DNA of 64,000 nucleotides. Source: Sphingomonas psychrotolerans (GTDB lineage: Bacteria > Pseudomonadota > Alphaproteobacteria > Sphingomonadales > Sphingomonadaceae). This document shows, one piece after another, positions 34,357-42,470 of this stretch. Location: the NCBI RefSeq assembly GCF_002796605.1, contig NZ_CP024923.1:3231501-3295500 (forward strand), written 5' to 3'. Numbering within the stretch: the first letter of the stretch is position 1; every line of letters begins with the position of its first letter. The position numbers were made by a program, and so were the translations under genes. The notes under the pieces were generated by a model that was given only the letters and a program-made list of their open reading frames with translations, had not been told where the DNA came from and did not search any database.

Positions 34357-35210
34357 GCCGCAGCGTCACTTCGGTCCATCCCGCCCGGCGCGACGATATC
34401 GGCGATCTGGTGACGCGGCGCCCGGTGCCAGGGCCCGGTGTCGACAATGTCGGCGCATTCCTGTTTCTCAATCACCACGGGCCGCAGAATTACCCGCCAG
34501 GCAATCGCGGCCTGCCCTTCGGCCCGCATCCGCATCGCGGCTTCGAGACAGTAACCTTCATCCTCGACGGCGAACTCGCGCACACCGATTCGGCGGGGCA
34601 TGAGAGCATCATCCGCGCCGGCGGAGTCCAGTGGATGACTGCCGGGCGCGGGATCATCCATGCCGAGGTTTCGCCCGAGGGCTTCAAACGTGACGGCGGG
34701 CCGATGGAGATCCTCCAGCTCTGGCTGAACTTACCGGCGCGGCTCAAGATGACCACGCCGCGCTATGTCGGGGTGCAGGCGGACGGCATTCCTGCAATCG
34801 AGGCAGAGGGCGCGACGGTGCACCTCGTCTCGGGCGAATGGCAGGGCCGCCGGGGCGCGATCGAGTCGCTGACCGGCGTGTTCCTGAGCTGGGTCGAGGC
34901 GCAGCCGGGCGCCAGCGTGACCTTCGACGGTCTGCGCGGCCGCGACGTGTTCCTCTATGCGGCGCGTGGCAGCATCGACGTGGCGGGACGAGAGGTGCCG
35001 CAATTTCATCTCGCCCAGCTCGGCGAGGGCGAAAGCGTGACGATCACCGCCACCGGGCCGGCACTGTTCGTGTTTGGCCATGCCGATCCGATCGACGAGC
35101 CGATCGTCGCGCATGGACCGTTCGTGATGAACAGCGCCGAGGAGATCCGGCAGGCGTTCGCCGACTATCAGGCCGGCAAATTCGGCGTGGCGGAGATCGT
35201 CGAAGGCTAG
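34353..35210 (+). CDS. Pirin family protein
   Basis: Bicupin of the pirin family (285 aa). The N-terminal cupin has the metal-ligand motifs FGPHPHRGFETVTFILDGE (two His) and AGRGIIHAE (His, Glu). The C-terminal cupin (VFLYAARGSIDVAGREV) lacks ligands as usual. Some pirins are quercetin dioxygenases or redox sensors, but no specific role can be assigned. It overlaps metW by four bases, and its stop overlaps the convergent lipoprotein gene by four bases. Confidence 0.9.
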   Translation: MSRSVTSVHPARRDDIGDLVTRRPVPGPGVDNVGAFLFLNHHGPQNYPPGNRGLPFGPHPHRGFETVTFILDGELAHTDSAGHESIIRAGGVQWMTAGRGIIHAEVSPEGFKRDGGPMEILQLWLNLPARLKMTTPRYVGVQADGIPAIEAEGATVHLVSGEWQGRRGAIESLTGVFLSWVEAQPGASVTFDGLRGRDVFLYAARGSIDVAGREVPQFHLAQLGEGESVTITATGPALFVFGHADPIDEPIVAHGPFVMNSAEEIRQAFADYQAGKFGVAEIVEG

Positions 35211-35653
35211 ACTCCGCTGCCCCAGTTGACGGTGGCGCGGGTGCCACCGTTCATCGCCTCGACCACGATCAGCAGGCTGCGCTTCGAATCCTCGCCGGCC
35301 GAATACATGGTCGGGGTCGACAGCCGGTGGCCGAGCCCCGAGGCATTGGCCTGCGCGCGCGACCAGCCGAGCACCTTGGCCGGCTCCGCCTTCACCAGAT
35401 AGACGATCGTGCCGCTGACATGGCGCGGCGTCCCGTCGGCGCTCGACACGCAAGTGGTGACCTGCGCGCCTTCATAGACCGGCACGAAATCGGGCTTGTT
35501 AGAGCAATCGACCGCCGCCGCGATCGCCGCCGACGTCCCGTTGGCTGCCGCCGCGGCGACGTTTTGCCCGGTCGGATCGCTCGTCGTCTCCGACGAACCG
35601 CCGCCGCCACAGGCTGCGAGGAGGAGCGCGGAACTCGCAATCAGGTGTCGCAT
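35207..35653 (-). CDS. Small predicted lipoprotein
   Basis: Unrecognised exported protein (148 aa). The signal peptide MRHLIASSALLLAACGGGG has a clear lipobox (LAAC), so the mature N-terminal Cys would be lipidated. The rest is Ala/Ser/Thr-rich with two further Cys (VDCSNKPDF, VTTCVSSADG) that could form a disulphide. I prefer the ATG at 35653 because GGGG lies six bases upstream; an ATG at 35659 is in frame. No homologous family is recognisable to me. Confidence 0.7.
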   Translation of the reverse strand: MRHLIASSALLLAACGGGGSSETTSDPTGQNVAAAAANGTSAAIAAAVDCSNKPDFVPVYEGAQVTTCVSSADGTPRHVSGTIVYLVKAEPAKVLGWSRAQANASGLGHRLSTPTMYSAGEDSKRSLLIVVEAMNGGTRATVNWGSGV

Positions 35654-35699
35654 CGTCATCCCCTTCGAAGGCGCAACGATGTGGACGCCACGAGGTTGC

Positions 35700-36269
35700 T
35701 CAGAACGGCACGTCGTCGTCGAGATCGTCGGGGAAGCCGCCGCCGAAATTACCGCCGCCGCTCTTCTGGCCGCCGCCGTTGAAGTTGCCGCCACTACCCC
35801 CTGCGCTAGTGCCGCGGCTCGACGACTGGCCCGAGAATTCGTCGCCGCCGCCGGCGCCCCAATCCTCGCCGCCGCCGCCGCCGCTGCTGCTGCGGCCCGC
35901 GCCGCCGCCCTGCCCCGGTGCGCCGTCGAGCATGGTCAGCACCGAATTGAAGCCCTGGAGCACCACTTCGGTCGAATAGCGGTCATTGCCTTGGGGATCC
36001 TGCCACTTCCGGGTGGTCAGCGCGCCTTCGATATAGACCTTGCTGCCCTTGCGCAGATACTTCTCGGCGACGTTGGCGAGGCCTTCGTTGAAGACCTTGA
36101 CCGTGTGCCACTCAGTCTTTTCCTTGCGCTCGCCCGAGTTGCGGTCCTTCCAGCTTTCGGACGTGGCGATGCGGAGCTCGACCACCTTGCCGCCATTCTG
36201 GAACGACCGCGATTCGGGATCGCGCCCGAGATTGCCGACCAGAATGACCTTGTTGACGCTGCCGGCCAT
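35700..36269 (-). CDS. ssb: Single-stranded DNA-binding protein
   Basis: SSB (189 aa). The N-terminal OB fold covers about residues 1-112 ([52 protein letters not shown]). A Gly/Ser-rich flexible linker follows, and the acidic tail ends DDDVPF, which recruits partner proteins. It lies divergent to a small DUF4169 gene 41 bases away. Nothing unusual. Confidence 0.96.
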   Translation of the reverse strand: MAGSVNKVILVGNLGRDPESRSFQNGGKVVELRIATSESWKDRNSGERKEKTEWHTVKVFNEGLANVAEKYLRKGSKVYIEGALTTRKWQDPQGNDRYSTEVVLQGFNSVLTMLDGAPGQGGGAGRSSSGGGGGEDWGAGGGDEFSGQSSSRGTSAGGSGGNFNGGGQKSGGGNFGGGFPDDLDDDVPF

Positions 36270-36310
36270 GGAAACTCGCTCCGAAATCTGTAAATCCGTG
36301 AACCGACGAT

Positions 36311-36484
36311 ATGGCTGAGATCATCAACCTGAACAAGGCACGCAAGGCCAAGGCACAGGCCGAGAAGCCGATCCGTGCACAGGAAAATCGCGTACGTTTC
36401 GGCCGAACCAAATCGGAAAAGGCCGCCGACGCCGCCGAGAAGGCGCGGATCGCGAAAACGCTCGACGATTCGAAACGCGATTAG
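36311..36484 (+). CDS. Small DUF4169 family protein
   Basis: Short highly charged protein (57 aa) beginning [19 protein letters not shown] and containing [18 protein letters not shown], the conserved features of DUF4169 proteins of alphaproteobacteria. It is Lys/Arg/Ala-rich and probably an extended helix. It starts 41 bases from the divergent ssb. An imperfect GC hairpin (36535-36550) follows the stop without a T run. Function unknown; possibly nucleic-acid associated. Confidence 0.78.
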   Translation: MAEIINLNKARKAKAQAEKPIRAQENRVRFGRTKSEKAADAAEKARIAKTLDDSKRD

Positions 36485-36621
36485 TGCTTAAATTGACTCG
36501 GTTCACGGAAACGCGATTCATCACGTAACATAATTGCTCGGGCGCGAGCACATTGCTTCACTGTCGCCAACGCCGACCGCGCCAGCCAAGCAGGCGAAAT
36601 CCTACATTGCAAGCCCTGATG

Positions 36622-38478
36622 TTAGAGCCCCAGCGCGACCGCGCTCCAATAGGTTATCCCAGCCGCGACATAAGCCAGCACGAACAGATAGCCGACCATG
36701 AAGGCGGGCCATTTCCACCCGTTGGTTTCGCGCCGGGTCACGGCGATCGTCGAAATGCATTGCGGCGCGAACACGAACCACATCAGGAAGGCGAGCGCAG
36801 TGGGCAGGGTCCAGTTCTTTCGGAGATTGGCGCGGATCGCTTCCTGTCCGGCATCGCCCTCCGGATCGTCGATCGCATAGACCGTACCGATCGCGGCGAC
36901 CGCGACTTCGCGCGCGGCCATTGCCGGGATCAGCGCCAGCGCGATGTCGCGGTTGAAGCCGATCGGCGCCACCACCGTCTGCAGCCCGTTGCCGATGCGC
37001 CCGGCGATCGAATAATCGACCGGCGAGATATTGCTGCCCGCGGGCGGCTTGGGGAAGCTCAGCAGCGCCCAAAGCACGATCGTGGTCAGCAGGATGATCG
37101 TGCCGGCGCGCTTGAGGAATATCTCGGCGCGCTGCCACAGGCCGAGCAGCACATCGCGCAGCCGGGGCATTTGATATTTCGGCATCTCCATCATGAAGCC
37201 CGAAGTCGCGCCCTTGGTGACGGTGTGGCGGAGCAGCAACGCCGCGCCGAACGCGCCGGCGATGCCCATCACATAGAGGGCGAACAATACGAGGCCCTGC
37301 AATCCGATCCCGGGAAGCACTGCATTGTTCGGAATCAGCGCGCTGATGATGATCGTATAGACCGGCAGCCGCGCCGAGCAGGTCATCAGCGGCGCGATCA
37401 GGATCGTCGTCAGCCGGTCCTTCTCGTCCGAGATGGTACGCGTCGCCATGATGCCGGGGACCGCGCAGGCGAAGCTCGACAGCAAGGGAATGAAAGCGCG
37501 GCCCGACAGGCCGACGCTCGCCATCACTCGATCCATCAGAAAGGCGGCACGGACCATATAGCCGGTCGCCTCGAGCACGAGAATGAAGGCGAACAGGATC
37601 AGGATCTGCGGCAGGAACACCACCACCGCGCCGACGCCGGCGATCACCCCATCGGTGAGCAACGAGCGCAGTGGCCCATCGGCCATATTGTCCTTGATCG
37701 TGCCCTGGAGCCACGAAAAGCCTGCATCGATCGCATCGGCAGGCGGAGTCGCCCAGGCGAACACCGCCTGGAACATCACGAACAGGATGCCGAGCAGCAA
37801 TATGGTCCCCGCAACCGGATGCAGCGCCACCGCGTCGAGCCGGTGCGTCCAGCGGCGTGCAGCGGTCTCGGAGATGGTCACCGCAGTGGCGATCTGGCGG
37901 GCGCGGCGCTGGAGCACGACGATGTCGTGCTGGACGCCGGCGCCTGGGCGCACCGCATGAACGGTGCGAACCACTTCGCCGAGCCGCTCCTTGAGCGCTT
38001 CGATCCCGCGCTTGCGCACCGCGACCGTCGGGATCACCGGAACACCGAGTTCGCGCTCAAGGGCTTCGGCATCGAGCACGAGGCCGTCGCGCTCGGCGAG
38101 ATCGACCATGTTGAGCGCCACGACGATCGGCAGGCCGAGCGCGATCAACTGGAGCGTGAAGCGCAGGTGATTATCGAGGTTCGAGGCGTCGATCACAGTG
38201 ATAATCGCGTCGGGCAGCCTTTCGCCCGCCTGGCGACCGACCAGTACGTCGCGAGTCACTTGCTCGTCAGGCGAAGAGGGATCGAGGCTATAGGCGCCGG
38301 GCAGATCGAGCAATTCGATCGGACGGCCATCGGGCAGCGCCATGCGCCCGGCGTGGCGCTCGACGGTGACGCCGGGATAATTGCCGACCTTCTGCCGCGC
38401 CCCGGTCAATGCATTGAACAAGGCGCTCTTGCCGGCATTGGGGTTGCCGACCAGCGCAACCAACGGTGCCTGATTCAT
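36622..38478 (-). CDS. feoB: Ferrous iron transport protein FeoB
   Basis: Inner-membrane Fe(II) transporter (618 aa). The N-terminal G domain has G1 GNPNAGKS (11-18), the G2 region NYPGVTVE, G3 DLPGAY and G4 NMVD. A helical domain follows, then the membrane part with two Gate motifs (the cysteine-containing SSFACAVPGIMATRTI and the related MTCSARLPVYTIIISALI). At 618 aa it is shorter than enterobacterial FeoB, a common compact form. It overlaps feoA as ATGA. No FeoC gene follows. Confidence 0.95.
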   Translation of the reverse strand: MNQAPLVALVGNPNAGKSALFNALTGARQKVGNYPGVTVERHAGRMALPDGRPIELLDLPGAYSLDPSSPDEQVTRDVLVGRQAGERLPDAIITVIDASNLDNHLRFTLQLIALGLPIVVALNMVDLAERDGLVLDAEALERELGVPVIPTVAVRKRGIEALKERLGEVVRTVHAVRPGAGVQHDIVVLQRRARQIATAVTISETAARRWTHRLDAVALHPVAGTILLLGILFVMFQAVFAWATPPADAIDAGFSWLQGTIKDNMADGPLRSLLTDGVIAGVGAVVVFLPQILILFAFILVLEATGYMVRAAFLMDRVMASVGLSGRAFIPLLSSFACAVPGIMATRTISDEKDRLTTILIAPLMTCSARLPVYTIIISALIPNNAVLPGIGLQGLVLFALYVMGIAGAFGAALLLRHTVTKGATSGFMMEMPKYQMPRLRDVLLGLWQRAEIFLKRAGTIILLTTIVLWALLSFPKPPAGSNISPVDYSIAGRIGNGLQTVVAPIGFNRDIALALIPAMAAREVAVAAIGTVYAIDDPEGDAGQEAIRANLRKNWTLPTALAFLMWFVFAPQCISTIAVTRRETNGWKWPAFMVGYLFVLAYVAAGITYWSAVALGL

Positions 38479-38765
38479 GATGCGGGGTTCGGGAGCACGT
38501 GAATCGCGGCGGCGACGTGGCGGCGCAGCGCCACGGTCATGCGGCCGATCCGGCAGGCGACGGGCCCGCGGCCGAGAAAGCTCGAACGATGGAGCAACTC
38601 GACTTCGACGCCCTCGTCGAGGCCCAGTTCACGTAGGCGGCGCCCCTCAGGTTCGGAAAGCAGATGCCAATCGACCGCCGAGACCGTTCCGGGCTCCAGA
38701 CGAGGCAAGGTGGCGAGCCGGACAGGCTGGGGAATCGCAGCGGCGACGTTCATGCTGCGAGTCAT
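38475..38765 (-). CDS. feoA: Ferrous iron transport protein FeoA
   Basis: SH3-like accessory protein of Fe(II) uptake (96 aa). Conserved features are RRLRELGLDEGVEVELLHR, GPVACRIGRMTVALRR and the C-terminal strand. Three starts are possible (TTG 38771, ATG 38765, ATG 38753); I use 38765, and the downstream ATG is equally credible because conservation begins only after it. A possible Fur site lies across the start. It precedes and overlaps feoB. Confidence 0.85.
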   Translation of the reverse strand: MTRSMNVAAAIPQPVRLATLPRLEPGTVSAVDWHLLSEPEGRRLRELGLDEGVEVELLHRSSFLGRGPVACRIGRMTVALRRHVAAAIHVLPNPAS

Positions 38766-38775
38766 TATCAATAAC
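38759..38775. promoter_or_regulatory. Possible Fur box of feoAB
   Basis: GAGTCATTATCAATAAC contains TGATAATGA on the minus strand, which resembles half of the Fur 7-1-7 consensus (TGATAAT-N-ATTATCA). It stands out as AT-rich in a GC-rich setting and covers the likely translation start of feoA. Only one arm is convincing. Confidence 0.35.
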
Positions 38776-38808
38776 CTGCGGGAAGTGCTATAGGGGATGT
38801 GCCGGAGT

Positions 38809-39468
38809 TCAGACCACCGGGTAGCGCAGCCGCCCGATGAAGCGCGACAGGCTGGGCCGATTGGCGGTGCGGGCGAGGAAGCCGGCCTTGGCCTTTTCGA
38901 ACTTCATGATGCCCTCGATCCGGCGGGCAAGGAATGCGCGGGTCTCGGCATGGTCCTGGCCGTCGTCCTGCAGGAACACCGCAATCGTTGCCGCATAGAT
39001 CGCGCCGAGCAGCGCGCGCTTGGTATAGTGATTGTAATCGGTCGCGGTGTCGCCGGCGAGCCGCCACATGATGTCGGCCGAGCGCCAGCCGAGCTTTGCG
39101 GCGCGCACGGCATTTTGCGGCATGGCAAGGACCGCGATCGCGCGGCGCAACGCCTCGCGATTGGCGGCCAGTATCTCGAGCCGCGTCTCGACCAGCGCCG
39201 TAATCCGCGCGCGGATCTTCATCGCGGCGAGCGCATCGGGCGTGAAACGCGCAGCCATCGCCCGATCGACGCTGGCGAACCAGGCGTCGATCATCGCGAC
39301 CGACCCGGCGGAAAAGGCAAGCCGCGCGACGTCATGATCCACGCCGAGGCTATCGGCGGCGGCATCGAGGGCGGCATTGTTCCAGCCATCAAAGGCGGCG
39401 TTGGCGGCGATCGCCGGCGCGAGCGCGTCGCGCAGTTCGTCGAGCGTTGCGTCTGCAAGGTCCATCAT
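38809..39468 (-). CDS. COQ9 family ubiquinone biosynthesis protein
   Basis: Homologue of mitochondrial COQ9 (219 aa), a TetR-like fold lipid-binding protein needed for ubiquinone hydroxylation. Recognisable blocks are AFDGWNNAALDAAADSLG, RITALVETRLEILAANREA, SADIMWRLAGDTATDYNHY and TKRALLGAIYAATIAVFLQ. The C-terminal helix carries aromatic residues that in COQ9 contact membrane. It overlaps the DMT transporter stop (ATGA). The gene is typical of alphaproteobacteria. Confidence 0.9.
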   Translation of the reverse strand: MMDLADATLDELRDALAPAIAANAAFDGWNNAALDAAADSLGVDHDVARLAFSAGSVAMIDAWFASVDRAMAARFTPDALAAMKIRARITALVETRLEILAANREALRRAIAVLAMPQNAVRAAKLGWRSADIMWRLAGDTATDYNHYTKRALLGAIYAATIAVFLQDDGQDHAETRAFLARRIEGIMKFEKAKAGFLARTANRPSLSRFIGRLRYPVV

Positions 39469-40415
39469 GTCGATTTAGGCTCCCCGGCGCCGGGCGCAAG
39501 CGCTTGTGCCCGGGCGCGCTCTCCCGCGCCGCTCTGCCGCACCAGAACGAGTGCCGCCGCGACCAGCACCGCGCCGAACATGTCCGCCGCCGCGAGGCGC
39601 TCGTCGAAAAGCGCCCAGCCGAACGCCGCTCCGACCACCGGCTGGATCAACAGCGCGATCCCGATCACGAGCGGAGTCAGGTGGCCCAGCGCATAGATCA
39701 TGCAGCCCTGACCGATCAGCTGGCTGACCACCGCCAACGCGATCAGCGGCCACCAATTGCCCGGCATCACTTGCTCGCCGAGCGCGAGCGCGAGAATCAG
39801 CAGCGGCGGGATCGTCGCTAGCGACGACAAAGCGAGCGCGGGGACAGGTGCCAGCCGCTCGCGTGCCCGCGCCATCAGAATGAAATAGATCGCATAAAGC
39901 AGGCCGGCGAACAGGCAGAACAGGTCGCCGGCGAGATGCTCGGAAGAAAGGCTCGCCGAGCGCCCGAGCAGCAATCCCCCGCCGATCGCGGCGAGCGCCA
40001 GCGCCAGTCCCTGCAGGCGCGAGGGCCACATCCTGGCAGCGATGAAGCCGTAGATCGGGAACAGCAGAGTCGCCGAATTACCCAATAGCGTGGCGTTGGC
40101 CAAAGTGGTGCGGACGATGCCGAGATGCCAGCTCGCGAGATCGGCGGCAAAAGCGAGGCCGGCGATAGTCAGCACGCCCCACAAGCCACGGGAGGACCGG
40201 ACCGGCCGATTGCCCATCGCCACCGCGGCGGCGAAGAGCAAAGGAGTCGCGATGCCGAGCCGCCAGAAACCTGCGGCAACGGGACCGACATCGGTCAGGC
40301 GCACGAACAGCGCTCCCGAAGCGAGCGCGATATTGGCGACCACCAAAGCGATCAGCGCCGTCGCCGCATGGCTTCTGACGGCACAAGTTTTCCTTGGGGA
40401 GCGGACGTCCTGCAT
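39465..40415 (-). CDS. EamA/DMT superfamily transporter
   Basis: Predicted ten-helix drug/metabolite transporter (316 aa) made of two EamA repeats. The first starts LIALVVANIALASGALFVR and the second around DLFCLFAGLLYAIYFILMA, ending AVLVAAALVLVRQ. The substrate is unknown; many relatives export amino acids or metabolites. The C-terminal tail is polar. It is co-directional with COQ9, overlapping by four bases, and divergent to the old yellow enzyme gene. Confidence 0.88.
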   Translation of the reverse strand: MQDVRSPRKTCAVRSHAATALIALVVANIALASGALFVRLTDVGPVAAGFWRLGIATPLLFAAAVAMGNRPVRSSRGLWGVLTIAGLAFAADLASWHLGIVRTTLANATLLGNSATLLFPIYGFIAARMWPSRLQGLALALAAIGGGLLLGRSASLSSEHLAGDLFCLFAGLLYAIYFILMARARERLAPVPALALSSLATIPPLLILALALGEQVMPGNWWPLIALAVVSQLIGQGCMIYALGHLTPLVIGIALLIQPVVGAAFGWALFDERLAAADMFGAVLVAAALVLVRQSGAGERARAQALAPGAGEPKST

Positions 40416-40449
40416 AGCGCCCTGTAGCGTCCTATCTGCAGGAGGTCAC

Positions 40450-40466
40450 AAGTCAGTAAGGTACTT
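40450..40466. promoter_or_regulatory. Possible operator upstream of the old yellow enzyme gene
   Basis: AAGT-N9-ACTT inverted arms (40450-40453 and 40463-40466), with GTAAGGTAC inside, lie eight bases before the ATG at 40474. AGTA/TACT-type palindromes are bound by HxlR/YodB-family redox regulators that control flavin reductases. No such regulator gene is adjacent. Confidence 0.3.
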
Positions 40467-40473
40467 CTTTCCA

Positions 40474-41583
40474 ATGCCCAGCCTGTTCGATCCCATCCAG
40501 TTCGGCGCGATCCATTTGCCGAACCGCATCCTGATGGCGCCGCTCACCCGCGGCCGTGCGACCCGCGCGCATGTGCCGACACCGATCATGGCGGACTATT
40601 ATGCGCAACGCGCCGGGGCCGGACTGATCATCTCGGAAGCGACCGGAATCAGCCAGCAGGGGCTCGGCTGGGCCTATGCGCCCGGGCTGTGGACCGAGGA
40701 GCAGGTCGAGGCATGGAAGCCGGTGGTCGCCGCGGTGCACGACGCCGGCGGCCGGATCGTCGCGCAGCTCTGGCATATGGGCCGGCTGGTCCATCCGGAC
40801 TTTCTCGGCGGCGAGGCGCCGGTGTCGGCATCGGCAAACACCGCCCCGGGCAGCGTGCGCACTTATCCGGCCGAGGATAGCGGCGAGATCAAGCGGCCTT
40901 ATGCCGAGGCCCGGCCGCTGCGCACCGACGAGATCCCCGGGCTCCTCGACGATTACGAGAACGCCGCGAGAAACGCGATCCGCGCCGGGTTCGACGGCGT
41001 GCAGATCCACGCCGCCAATGGCTATCTGATCGATTCGTTCCTGCGCGACAATTCGAACTTCCGCGACGACGAATATGGCGGGTCGATCGACAATCGCATC
41101 CGGCTGCTCGACCGGGTGACGCGGCGTGTGGTCGATACCGTCGGCGGCGACCGCACCGGCGTGCGGCTCTCACCCAATGGTGAAGTGCAGGGCGTCAACG
41201 ACAGCAATCCACATCCTTTGTTCGAAGCGGCGGCGGCGAAGCTCGACGAGATCGGCATTGCCTTCCTCGAGATGCGCGAGCCGCGCCCGGATGGTACGCG
41301 CGGCGTGCCCGATCATCCGCCGGTCCATCCTGTGATGCGCAAGGTGTTCAAGGGTCCGCTGGCGCTCAACGCCGATTACCATGCCGACGACGCACAAGCG
41401 GCGCTCGATTCGGGCGAGGCCGATGCGATCGCTTATGGCCGGACCTTCCTCGCCAATCCCGATCTGCCGGATCGGCTGGCGAAGAAGCTGCCGCTCAATC
41501 CGCAGCGCGAGGATTTGTTCTATATCGGCGGGGCCGAGGGCTATACCGACTATCCGCGCTGGGATGCCTCTCAGGCGGCCTGA
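40474..41583 (+). CDS. Old yellow enzyme family NADH:flavin oxidoreductase
   Basis: FMN-dependent ene-reductase (369 aa) that reduces activated C=C bonds and often detoxifies electrophiles. Motifs are IHLPNRILMAPLTRGRA (FMN-binding start), AQLWHMGRLVHPDFL, GFDGVQIHAANGYLIDSFL (substrate His and Asn) and DEYGGSIDNRIRLL; the C-terminal phosphate site is AIAYGRTFLANPDLP. The ATG at 40474 begins the conserved MPSLFDPIQ. It converges on the next gene with 13 bases of overlap. Confidence 0.94.
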   Translation: MPSLFDPIQFGAIHLPNRILMAPLTRGRATRAHVPTPIMADYYAQRAGAGLIISEATGISQQGLGWAYAPGLWTEEQVEAWKPVVAAVHDAGGRIVAQLWHMGRLVHPDFLGGEAPVSASANTAPGSVRTYPAEDSGEIKRPYAEARPLRTDEIPGLLDDYENAARNAIRAGFDGVQIHAANGYLIDSFLRDNSNFRDDEYGGSIDNRIRLLDRVTRRVVDTVGGDRTGVRLSPNGEVQGVNDSNPHPLFEAAAAKLDEIGIAFLEMREPRPDGTRGVPDHPPVHPVMRKVFKGPLALNADYHADDAQAALDSGEADAIAYGRTFLANPDLPDRLAKKLPLNPQREDLFYIGGAEGYTDYPRWDASQAA

Positions 41584-42047
41584 TCGAGCCCGTCGAGCCA
41601 GCCGGTACTGGCGGCCCGGAGCTGCATGCGCAGCTTCGGGCCGAACGCCAGCGCGGCAACGAGCATGATCGCCAGCGGCCAGAACCAGAAGCTCAGCACG
41701 ACGAGCAATGCGATGGCGCCCGCCGCGACCCAGCGCAGGTTGAGCAGGCGCGCGCGGTTCGCATAATTCATCCGGATCGTGCGCGGGGCCTTGTCGTCGA
41801 ACCAGCGCTTCGTGACGAACACGCCCGAATCGATCCCTGCTCCATCCGCTTTCGCTCCCCTCCCGCTTGCCGGAGGAGTCGGAAGGCCTGTCAGATCGCG
41901 GGGGGCGGCTCCAATAGCCCCTCCCCTGACCCCATCCGCGGGCGGGAGGGGAATTTGAGAAGAAGCCGACTTCCCCGTTCGCGTGTCGATCACTTCCAGC
42001 CGGCGCCCGCGCTCCACCACTTTGTAGCGGGGGGGCGGCACCTGCAT
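41571..42047 (-). CDS. Membrane protein of unknown function carrying a translated repeat
   Basis: Unrecognised protein (158 aa). The N-terminus (VPPPRYKVVERGRRLEVID) and the region after residue 75 (VFVTKRWFDDKAPRTIRMN) look like one conserved soluble segment, followed by two hydrophobic stretches (WVAAGAIALLVVLSFWFW and LAIMLVAALAFG). Between them residues about 30-65 are Pro/Gly/Ala-rich and are encoded by a palindromic repeat element (41856-41952). That part is probably an insertion rather than a native domain. The gene lies three bases after ribH on the same strand and may be transcribed with it. Confidence 0.75.
   Translation of the reverse strand: MQVPPPRYKVVERGRRLEVIDTRTGKSASSQIPLPPADGVRGGAIGAAPRDLTGLPTPPASGRGAKADGAGIDSGVFVTKRWFDDKAPRTIRMNYANRARLLNLRWVAAGAIALLVVLSFWFWPLAIMLVAALAFGPKLRMQLRAASTGWLDGLDQAA
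41856..41952. repeat. Palindromic repeat element inside a coding region
   Basis: Two perfect 11-base inverted arms, TCCCCTCCCGC (41856-41866) and GCGGGAGGGGA (41942-41952), enclose a GC-rich core that includes AGCCCCTCCCCTGACCCC. This has the look of the short dispersed CCCCTCCCGC elements found between genes in sphingomonads. Here it lies wholly within the open frame of the 158-residue protein and preserves the frame. Confidence 0.65.
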
Positions 42048-42050
42048 GCG

Positions 42051-42470
42051 TCAGCCGAACCGGCTCTTGAGCGCGAGCATCGCCAGCGCCGCCTTGGCAG
42101 CCTCGCCGCCCTTGTCCTTCTGCTCGCGATCGGCGCGGACCAACGCCTGCTCTTCATTCTCGACTGTGAGGATGCCGTTGCCGATCGGCACGCCGTCGAG
42201 CGCCAGCGCCATCAGCCCGCGGGCGCTTTCGCCGGCGACGATCTCGAAATGATAGGTTTCGCCGCGGATCACCACGCCGAGCGCGACATAGGCGTCGTAC
42301 TGCCCCGTCTCGACCGCAAGCGCGACTGCGCCGGGTATTTCGAGCGCGCCGGGCACTGTGACGATCTCATAGTCATGCCCCGCCTCCTGCAGCGCCGTGC
42401 GCGCGCCGTCGAGCAGCATGTCGTTGAGCTCCGCATAGAAACGGGCTTCGACGATGAGAATGCGGGCCAT
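42051..42470 (-). CDS. ribH: 6,7-dimethyl-8-ribityllumazine synthase RibH
   Basis: Lumazine synthase (139 aa) that condenses the ribityl-pyrimidine with dihydroxybutanone phosphate. Motifs are [50 protein letters not shown] (active-site His in GETYHFE) and [17 protein letters not shown]. The ATG at 42470 shares a base with the ribB stop (TGATG). It is the last biosynthetic gene of the rib operon. Its partner RibB makes the four-carbon substrate. Confidence 0.95.
   Translation of the reverse strand: MARILIVEARFYAELNDMLLDGARTALQEAGHDYEIVTVPGALEIPGAVALAVETGQYDAYVALGVVIRGETYHFEIVAGESARGLMALALDGVPIGNGILTVENEEQALVRADREQKDKGGEAAKAALAMLALKSRFG

Noticed and set aside
36535..36550. TGCTCG-GGCG-CGAGCA hairpin after the DUF4169 gene as a terminator
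   Set aside because: The six-base stem is real but no T run follows on either strand, so intrinsic termination is not supported.
36553..38502. Plus-strand open frame of 649 codons opposite feoB
   Set aside because: Composition is Asp/Arg/His/Gln-rich and it mirrors feoB, which has complete G-protein and Gate motifs. It is a shadow frame.
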